A stretch of 11,870 nt of DNA from Desulfobacterales bacterium. Lineage in GTDB: Bacteria; Desulfobacterota; Desulfobacteria; Desulfobacterales; JAUCGF01. The DNA lies in assembly GCA_029940345.1 (NCBI GenBank), contig JAOZRC010000099.1, positions 1 through 11,870 on the forward strand, written 5' to 3'. Of this stretch, positions 6,880-11,870 are shown one piece after another (within the stretch, counting starts at the first letter, position 1; each line of letters opens with the position of its first letter). The notes below the pieces were generated by a model. It made no database searches, was not told the DNA's origin, and saw only the letters and a list, made by a program, of their open reading frames with translations. The position numbers were made by a program, and so were the translations under genes.

Positions 6880-7560
6880 ATGACGGCCAAAAATAAAGAA
6901 AATGCACACATATTGATCGTAGATGATGTGCCGAATAATATCCGGTTGTTGGGAACTATCCTGCAACAAGAAGGCTATAAGATAAATAGCGCGAAAAACG
7001 GCCTGCAAGCATTAAATATTGCCGCAAAAGGAATGCCGGACTTGATTTTACTGGACGTCATGATGCCTGAAGCGGATGGTTATAAAATTTGTCAACGGCT
7101 TAAAGACAACCCTGCTACAAAAAATATTCCTGTTATTTTTATAACAACCAGGGATCAGGTCAAAGATATGGCTAAAGGGTTCCAGGCCGGAGCTGCCGAC
7201 TTTATTACCAAACCATTTAACACCTTAGAATTATTAATAAGAATTCGAACGCATCTGAAATTGAAAAACGCTGGAAAAGAGCGGTTGCAAAAAGAAGAAA
7301 ACATGGGGAGTGTTTTGGAAATTGCCGGATCGGTGTGTCATGAACTCGTTCAACCGCTGCAAACTATTTCCGGAATTTCTGAAATTTTATTATTGATTGT
7401 AAATAAAGATGAAGCCATGTATGCAAAAATCAGCGAAATCAGGCAGCAAGTTAAACGAATGGTAGAAATCATTAAAAAATTGCAAGGCATTACCCAATAT
7501 GAAACCAAACATTATGCCGGCAAAAGCCAGGTAACAGATATTGTTAAATCCGGTTCATAG
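6880..7560 (+). CDS. Receiver domain fused to a histidine-bearing DHp-like segment without an ATPase domain
   Basis: This is a 226-residue cytoplasmic two-component protein. Residues 8-125 are a receiver (REC) domain with acidic pair D15/D16, phospho-acceptor D59 in LILLDVMMPEADGY, T89 and K111 in TKPF. Residues about 140-205 resemble a histidine-kinase dimerisation helix with an H-box, AGSVCHELVQPLQTISG (H154), followed by a second helix (EIRQQVKRMVEIIKKLQGI). The protein then ends at TAG (7558-7560) with no HATPase domain, so it cannot autophosphorylate by itself. It may be a phosphotransfer or dimerising receiver, or a kinase truncated after the DHp. The end is orderly and no remnant of an ATPase domain is visible downstream. 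The start is supported by GAGG eight bases upstream. It meets the pilZ gene tail to tail with no spacer. Confidence 0.82.
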   Translation: MTAKNKENAHILIVDDVPNNIRLLGTILQQEGYKINSAKNGLQALNIAAKGMPDLILLDVMMPEADGYKICQRLKDNPATKNIPVIFITTRDQVKDMAKGFQAGAADFITKPFNTLELLIRIRTHLKLKNAGKERLQKEENMGSVLEIAGSVCHELVQPLQTISGISEILLLIVNKDEAMYAKISEIRQQVKRMVEIIKKLQGITQYETKHYAGKSQVTDIVKSGS

Positions 7561-7875
7561 TCATTTTTCCTGAAATCCCTGGCAATCTTTGTCAAATTCC
7601 AGGCCATAAGCCATTGCCCCGTTTTTTTTGCGTTTGCACCAAACCAATTCGGCAACATGTTCTAAAACCATATCATTGACTTCCATACGAATGTGCATGG
7701 AAATGGGGCGTTCGGTTTCAAAGGAGATGCCTGAATCTGATATGTCCACCGTTTTGGCCTTGGTAATGTCGGCATCAATAAAAAAATTAACCTTAGTATT
7801 AATTTTTTTCCGTTTTTCAGCCCGTTTATCGGTTCCCACGGCATCATTTTTACTTTTTAACATGGCACTCGGCAC
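7561..7875 (-). CDS. PilZ domain protein (c-di-GMP binding), last gene of the tmc operon
   Basis: This is a 104-residue single-domain PilZ protein. The c-di-GMP signature RxxxR is present as RAEKR (18-22) and the (D/N)xSxxG motif as DISDSG (44-49), followed by beta-strand residues ISFETERP. This predicts c-di-GMP binding and an effector role in the cytoplasm. The start is uncertain: a GTG at 7875 or an ATG at 7863. Either overlaps the end of tmcA (stop at 7850-7852), by 26 or 14 bases, so translation is probably coupled to that of the cytochrome. Stop TGA (7561-7563) directly abuts the stop of the convergent response-regulator gene. Placement suggests, but does not prove, a link between c-di-GMP signalling and the redox complex. 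Confidence 0.85.
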   Translation of the reverse strand: MPSAMLKSKNDAVGTDKRAEKRKKINTKVNFFIDADITKAKTVDISDSGISFETERPISMHIRMEVNDMVLEHVAELVWCKRKKNGAMAYGLEFDKDCQGFQEK

Positions 7876-8257
7876 ACATTACCGGCCCTGCATTTCTTTG
7901 CTGGTGGCAATTTTTACATCGGTTATGATAATATTTGATTAGCTCCGTTTTATTCTTGCTTTTTTCAGGAAGGTGGCATTCAGAACACTGGTTGTCTTCC
8001 GAAGTTTCGTCCTCCGAAATTTGGCCGTTATCATCATACACATGATGACAGACGCCACATTCCTCAATCAGAGCATTTTCATTGTGTTCATCATGCAAAA
8101 AGGGCACAATCGGCCTCATTCGTTCGGAAAAGGCATCATCTTCAACCGTTTTGACATCCTCTTGAGAATGAACCGTGTAAGCGGCCATAAGCGTAACTAT
8201 CAAGGTAATAATCAGGCTTATTTTCAGTGACCGTTGTTTCATGGGAATTGATCTCAT
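7850..8257 (-). CDS. tmcA: Tetraheme cytochrome c3 subunit of the Tmc complex
   Basis: The product is 135 residues with a Sec signal peptide (hydrophobic ISLIITLIVTLMAAY, residues 13-27, cleavage near VHSQ). It is exported and heme is attached in the periplasm. Four CxxCH motifs are present: CGVCH (67-71), CSECH (91-95), CKNCH (114-118) and CAECH (128-132). H55, H58, H72 and H111 are well placed as second axial ligands, as in class III cytochromes c3. TmcA is the periplasmic electron entry point of the Tmc complex, fed by hydrogenases or another c3. The start at 8257 is chosen for AAGGAG upstream; a longer in-frame start at 8314 would overlap tmcB. It follows tmcB by 16 bases. It is the last tmc gene here, whereas tmcA is first in Desulfovibrio. 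Confidence 0.86.
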   Translation of the reverse strand: MRSIPMKQRSLKISLIITLIVTLMAAYTVHSQEDVKTVEDDAFSERMRPIVPFLHDEHNENALIEECGVCHHVYDDNGQISEDETSEDNQCSECHLPEKSKNKTELIKYYHNRCKNCHQQRNAGPVMCAECHVKK

Positions 8258-8273
8258 GGGAATCACTCCTTTT

Positions 8274-9608
8274 CTATTCTTCGGGCTTTTCCATGCATTC
8301 ATAAATGATATCACCCAAAAACTTTAATTCCATATCGAGGTTGTATGTGTGGATAATATCTTCCAGCCCGCCATGGCAGTTATGACAGGGTGCGATAACC
8401 GTTTCAGCTCCTCGGTTCTTAGCGTCTTTCAATTGGTCAGCTTTAATGCTATTATTCTCAACACGTTTATTTTTGAATGGAGGGCCGCAATTAATCACGC
8501 CACCGCCGGCGTTGCAGCAATAATTATGTTCCCGGTTGGGATGCATTTCCACTACTTTTTCACAGGTTTCATGAGCAACCATCCGGATCATTTCATGCAA
8601 ACCGGCTCCGCGAACAGTATTGCAAGGATCATGCAGCGTTACTGTTTTATCATATTTTTTAGCAATCTTGATACGACCGTCTCTTAACAATTCCGAAAAA
8701 AGCTGGATGGAATGGACAATCGGTATCGGTGGTTCACTGTAACCCAACCAGCGATTGCCCATATCATAGACCGAACGGAAGGCATGACCGCATTCACCCA
8801 TCACGATTTTTTTAGCTTTTAAGCGCATCGCTGTTTCAAAATGGGATTTCTTCAGACGTCCCATCATCTCATTATCACCGGAAAACATGCACATATCACT
8901 GTTATCCCATCCGGGCGTCGCCGGCATCGTCCAGTTTAAACCGGCGACATGAAAAATCACAGCCGCCTGATAAATGAGTTGCGCCCTGAATTTAGGCTCC
9001 GGTGCGATAACCGAATAAAAAATATCGGCGCCTTCTTTATCAATGGGAATGCGTAGATCGGCGATTTCGTCTTGCGCATCTTCTTCTTGCCATTGAAGCG
9101 TATCAATCCACTCATCATCTTTAACCCACATCTGGTTAAAAGTGGCTGAATGGCTTTGCGCCGTATCCTGTAAATAGTGCGGTGTAACGCCAAGTCTATG
9201 GCAAATTCGGCGAACAATCGAAATCATATAGGCGATGTCAATTCCAAAAGGGCAATACATCGCACAGCGCCGGCAAAGATTACATTCCGTATAAGCGATT
9301 TCAGCGGCTCGGCGGATAAAAGGCGCGTCGACTTTTCCCTTTTTCTTTAATATTTCCCATATAGTCAGTTTTATTTTACCAACAGGTGTACAGGCCGGAT
9401 CATGATTGGAAAGATAGACATGGCATGCCTCGGAACACAGACCGCAATGAATACATGTGCTTACATAAGTTTTTAAACGAGCGCCTGTTTCATTCTTTAA
9501 TATGGAGTTAATCGTCTTTTCAATTTTATCCGGTGTAAGCCGGTCGAGTCCTTTGTCAAGACCTTCATCAGCGATCAGACTTTGTCCTTCAGATACGGAT
9601 TCAGCCAT
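8274..9608 (-). CDS. tmcB: CCG-domain iron-sulfur subunit of the Tmc complex (HdrD/DsrK-like)
   Basis: This 444-residue protein lacks a signal peptide and should sit on the cytoplasmic face of the membrane. Two ferredoxin-type motifs, C52/C55/C58/C62 (CIHCGLCSEAC) and C109/C112/C115/C119 (CNLCRRCAMYC), bind two [4Fe-4S] clusters. A C-terminal CCG domain has C329, C364-C365 and C408/C411 (CHNC), the pattern that holds the unusual catalytic cluster in HdrB/HdrD. The earlier CCG half is degenerate (GECGHAFRS). The protein is related to HmcF, DsrK and HdrD. Assignment to TmcB rests on its neighbours, a tetraheme c3, a NarI-like cytochrome b and a Trp-rich protein, with no DsrJOP genes. It has an excellent AAGGAGG ribosome site. 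The electron acceptor in the cytoplasm is unknown. Confidence 0.86.
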   Translation of the reverse strand: MAESVSEGQSLIADEGLDKGLDRLTPDKIEKTINSILKNETGARLKTYVSTCIHCGLCSEACHVYLSNHDPACTPVGKIKLTIWEILKKKGKVDAPFIRRAAEIAYTECNLCRRCAMYCPFGIDIAYMISIVRRICHRLGVTPHYLQDTAQSHSATFNQMWVKDDEWIDTLQWQEEDAQDEIADLRIPIDKEGADIFYSVIAPEPKFRAQLIYQAAVIFHVAGLNWTMPATPGWDNSDMCMFSGDNEMMGRLKKSHFETAMRLKAKKIVMGECGHAFRSVYDMGNRWLGYSEPPIPIVHSIQLFSELLRDGRIKIAKKYDKTVTLHDPCNTVRGAGLHEMIRMVAHETCEKVVEMHPNREHNYCCNAGGGVINCGPPFKNKRVENNSIKADQLKDAKNRGAETVIAPCHNCHGGLEDIIHTYNLDMELKFLGDIIYECMEKPEE

Positions 9609-9690
9609 TTAAGTTCCTCCTTAAACCCCTTACTCTGACAGATTTTCTAAACAGATTTTTCAAAAAAGTGCGAATTTCACACCAAACTGG

Positions 9691-10350
9691 CTACCAATCG
9701 CGGGCGTGCTTGACACCCCCGAATTCAGAACCCGTATATCCTCTTGTAAACGGAAAAAACAGCATGTGGCTTAACCGGGTGAATGGAATCGCGGCCAACA
9801 TGATTTCTCCCGAAAGGATATGGGCAATCCCCATAATTCTGAAACCCACCCACTGATGATACGTCCAAAAGCCGGTTATAAATGGTGCGGCAACAATCGC
9901 AAGGATGACATAATCAGAAAATGAAGTGACATATTTGACTTCCGGCTGCGTCAGTCGTCTTACTAAAAAAAAGATGCAAGCACCGATGACAATCCATGTC
10001 ATAACATCGGCGACCGTATCTGGCAAATAGATCCAACTGATATTCCAAGACGCCTTAAAAAGAATAATATGGGCAAAAAGAAACAAAGGTGCGATGAAAA
10101 GGCAAATATGGAAAGCAAAAGTCACAATTGTCATGGCAGGATGCTTACGCATATTTTCACTGGCAAACGGAATGATCCAGTGTGAAATTGAACGCATTGC
10201 ATATTTCAGACTCCAAAAATGATACACGACCGGATCCGTTTTCTTAGCCATTTGCGCCATGGAAACGATCCGGTATATACTGCCGCCAAAAAACAGGATA
10301 AAAGACACCCACACTAACGGCCCGCTCACAAAATTATAAACTGCATGCAT
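9691..10350 (-). CDS. tmcC: Membrane cytochrome b subunit of the Tmc complex (NarI/DsrM-like)
   Basis: This 219-residue integral membrane protein has five predicted helices at about 8-30, 73-97, 110-132, 140-164 and 174-199. Histidines within or at the ends of the helices (H81, H94, H165, H177, H195) provide likely ligands for b-type hemes, as in NarI-like quinone or electron-transfer subunits. In the Tmc complex this subunit moves electrons between periplasmic TmcA and cytoplasmic TmcB. AAAGGGG precedes the ATG at 10350. It lies 82 bases upstream of tmcB and 156 bases downstream of tmcD, the latter gap holding a repeat. DsrM is the closest alternative; the lack of the other dsr genes and of DsrK-length TmcB argues for Tmc. 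Confidence 0.84.
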   Translation of the reverse strand: MHAVYNFVSGPLVWVSFILFFGGSIYRIVSMAQMAKKTDPVVYHFWSLKYAMRSISHWIIPFASENMRKHPAMTIVTFAFHICLFIAPLFLFAHIILFKASWNISWIYLPDTVADVMTWIVIGACIFFLVRRLTQPEVKYVTSFSDYVILAIVAAPFITGFWTYHQWVGFRIMGIAHILSGEIMLAAIPFTRLSHMLFFPFTRGYTGSEFGGVKHARDW

Positions 10351-10369
10351 GGTTTTGAACCCCTTTTGG

Positions 10370-10401
10370 AAGTTTCAAGTTACAAGTTTAAGTTTCAAGT
10401 T
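10370..10401. repeat. Short direct repeat AAGTTTCAAGTT x2
   Basis: The 12-mer aagtttcaagtt occurs at 10370-10381 and again at 10390-10401, a 20-base period with a related acaagttt between. It lies in the tmcD-tmcC gap next to the GGAGTGCTGAAC hairpin. It could be replication-slippage sequence or part of the repeat insertion; no function is evident. Confidence 0.5.
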
Positions 10402-10409
10402 GTTTTTTA

Positions 10410-10497
10410 AAGGAGTGCTGAACTAACAGACCCGATTTATTGCCTTCACAGGCAGCGACGAAAGCGAAAATGCTAAACTGTAAGTTCAGCACGCCTT
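10410..10497. repeat. GGAGTGCTGAAC-type inverted repeat inside the tmc operon
   Basis: Arms 10410-10429 (aaggagtgctgaactaacag) and 10478-10497 pair at 18 of 20 positions around a 48-base loop. The AAAGGAGTGCTGAAC end is identical to that of the inner element near 5023-5037, which shows a dispersed family in this genome. It begins 10 bases after the tmcD stop and may modulate or process the tmcD/tmcC junction of the transcript. No T-run makes it a standard terminator. Confidence 0.62.
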
Positions 10498-10506
10498 CCA
10501 AACTTT

Positions 10507-11775
10507 TCATAAAAGTTCCGCTAACGGAATAACCTGCCGATAATATTTATTTTCACCGGATTTGATACCCCTTACCAGCAATTTGTCACCGTCAGGATTA
10601 AAGATTGGGTTCCATATCATTTCGAATTGTTGTTGCAACGGTTTTCCATTGACAACAATCGAATATTGACCATTTTTCTCGACCTTAGCCGCCAAGTTGT
10701 TTCCATCGGGGCTAAATACCGGTTTCCAGGCCATATCAAAATCGCCGGGCCAGCGAACGCCATCCAGAGCGATGTTCCATTTACCATTCTCTTTGCCGAC
10801 ACAGGCCACTTTAGCGCCATCAGGACTGACCACCATGTCGGTCACCAAGTCACCAAACGTGTGCGCCCAGGGTTTTCCATTAACGGCAACGGTCCAACGA
10901 CCAAATTCCGGTGCGACAATTGCGGCGAGCGTTTGTCCGTCCGAACTGTATTGATGATGCCATAATTGGACAAACAGGCGATCCCATAACATCTCGCCGT
11001 CTTTAGCCAGCGTCCATTTGCCGCCGACACGAACCGGGGCGGTCACAGATCCGTCATGGGGATTAACCTGGGGCTCCCACACCCCGTTAAAGGTTTGTCG
11101 CCACGGGATGCCATCAATCGCAATGGTATAATCATACAGGTTAATTCGAATGGCTGCGGCAACATGCAGATTGTCAGGTGAAAAGGCCATGTCCCATACA
11201 TTGACAAAATTATTCGGCCAGGCCCGGCCGTTTACCGCGACCGAATAAGCGCCTTCCTGGAATTTGAAAATATCGCCGGATTGAAATGATACAATTTGAA
11301 CAGCGGCCGCAGTCATCTTACCGTCACGACTGACGGTGAAGTTATTCATTGTATCAAAGTCCGTTTCCCAGGGAGTGTCATCGGTTACGCCCAGGTAGCG
11401 CCCTTCTTTCTGGGCTGCGATAGCAATATGCTTGCCATCTTCACTGAAATGTGTATCCCATACATAATCAAAACGGTGTTCCCAGGCAGACTGGTCAACG
11501 GCTAAAGTCCATTCCTCGGTATCTGACACCAGCGCTGTCAAACGATTATCCGGGCCGAATTTCAAAAACCAGACCTTGTCAAACACATCTTCCCATACAT
11601 TGCCGTTTTCACAAACGCTGAATTCCATTTCATCCGGCATGACAATCGCCGCGATTTTTTCACCATCAGGACTGGCATACGGCTCTTGAACTCTGAGGAA
11701 TTTTTCCTTCCAGGCACCAATGTCCGCTATCTCTTTTTCCCCGCTATTCCAGTCCCAATTTTGTCTATTCACCAT
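10507..11775 (-). CDS. tmcD: Tryptophan-rich repeat protein of the Tmc complex
   Basis: This 422-residue protein has no signal peptide or membrane segment and is therefore probably cytoplasmic. It consists of about ten repeats of roughly 38-45 residues from residue 22 to about 405, each with a pattern like W..xF..VW...FSPDG..(I/V)AA. Examples are AWEHRFDYVWDTHFSEDGKH and PWAHTFGDLVTDMVVSPDGA. This is the form of a WD40/TolB-like beta-propeller, and the Trp content is very high. TmcD is described in Desulfovibrio as a Trp-rich subunit of unknown role; the propeller fold is my inference from the repeats. GGGAGG precedes the start. It is the first gene of the operon, with only about 48 bases between its ATG and the inverted repeat at the window end. 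Confidence 0.85.
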   Translation of the reverse strand: MVNRQNWDWNSGEKEIADIGAWKEKFLRVQEPYASPDGEKIAAIVMPDEMEFSVCENGNVWEDVFDKVWFLKFGPDNRLTALVSDTEEWTLAVDQSAWEHRFDYVWDTHFSEDGKHIAIAAQKEGRYLGVTDDTPWETDFDTMNNFTVSRDGKMTAAAVQIVSFQSGDIFKFQEGAYSVAVNGRAWPNNFVNVWDMAFSPDNLHVAAAIRINLYDYTIAIDGIPWRQTFNGVWEPQVNPHDGSVTAPVRVGGKWTLAKDGEMLWDRLFVQLWHHQYSSDGQTLAAIVAPEFGRWTVAVNGKPWAHTFGDLVTDMVVSPDGAKVACVGKENGKWNIALDGVRWPGDFDMAWKPVFSPDGNNLAAKVEKNGQYSIVVNGKPLQQQFEMIWNPIFNPDGDKLLVRGIKSGENKYYRQVIPLAELL

Positions 11776-11823
11776 TTTCTTCGCCTCCCAATTATAGCTT
11801 CTTTATAAGCAAGCTTTCACTAA

Positions 11824-11870
11824 GAGCCTGTTTGGAAAGTCGTGATCGAAGCGAAAAAGTGTGAGAGCGA
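11824..11870. mobile_element. Terminus of a probable insertion sequence (right copy, runs off the window)
   Basis: It begins GAGCCTGTTTGGAAAGTCGT at 11824 and continues to the window edge as the reverse complement of the left copy at 4-50. The bordering TAA at 11821-11823 matches the TAA beside the left copy. It lies 49 bases upstream of the tmcD start, so outward transcription from the element could reach the tmc operon. The transposase, if any, is outside the window. Confidence 0.55.

Noticed and set aside
8258..8314. Longer TmcA with 19 extra N-terminal residues
   Set aside because: It would overlap tmcB by 41 bases and place a charged stretch before the signal peptide. The start at 8257 has a good ribosome site.
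8274..9608. DsrK of the DsrMKJOP complex
   Set aside because: The protein is shorter than DsrK, and the neighbours are a tetraheme c3 and a Trp-rich protein rather than DsrJ, DsrO and DsrP.
10507..11775. Antisense open frames across tmcD (e.g. 10627-10965, 11296-11505)
   Set aside because: They are composition shadows of the Trp/Pro-rich coding strand, without ribosome sites or recognisable domains.

Overview
This 11.87-kb window looks like a chromosomal segment of a sulfate-reducing bacterium of the Desulfobacterota (former Deltaproteobacteria). The strongest taxonomic signal is an operon for the Tmc transmembrane redox complex: a tetraheme cytochrome c3, a CCG-domain iron-sulfur protein, a NarI-like membrane cytochrome b and a Trp-rich repeat protein. 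Such complexes are typical of sulfate reducers. A cNMP-fold/DUF4388 signalling protein, a PilZ protein and a response regulator fit the same lineage. Genus-level placement is not supported. No tRNA, rRNA, CRISPR array or complete transposase gene was seen.

Layout from left to right: (1) 1-50, the end of a repeat that recurs inverted at 11824-11870 and is probably an insertion-sequence terminus. (2) 65-1561 (-), a family-5 solute-binding protein gene broken by one in-frame TAA. (3) 1600-2691 (-), a cNMP-binding-fold/DUF4388 protein. (4) 2692-3120, an intergenic region with two inverted-repeat elements. (5) 3121-4772 (+), a pfaD-family enoyl reductase with no PUFA synthase or PKS genes beside it. 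(6) 4773-5267, a gene-free stretch packed with palindromes and nested MITE-like repeats. (7) 5268-6236 (-), a secreted, proline-rich envelope protein. (8) 6395-6694 (-), a small antibiotic-biosynthesis-monooxygenase-fold protein. Its promoter region overlaps that of (9) 6880-7560 (+), a receiver domain joined to a lone histidine-containing helix pair. (10) 7561-11775 (-), the operon tmcD-tmcC-tmcB-tmcA-pilZ.

How the parts fit together: TmcA should take periplasmic electrons (hydrogenase or cytochrome c3 derived). TmcC/TmcB should pass them across the membrane to an unknown cytoplasmic acceptor. The gene order, with tmcD first and tmcA last, is the reverse of the tmcABCD order described in Desulfovibrio. 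A PilZ gene overlaps the end of tmcA, and a phospho-signalling gene abuts it tail to tail with no intervening base. This puts signalling proteins beside a respiratory complex, but a functional link is only an inference. The rest of the window carries many short non-coding inverted repeats, one family of which also sits inside the tmc operon.
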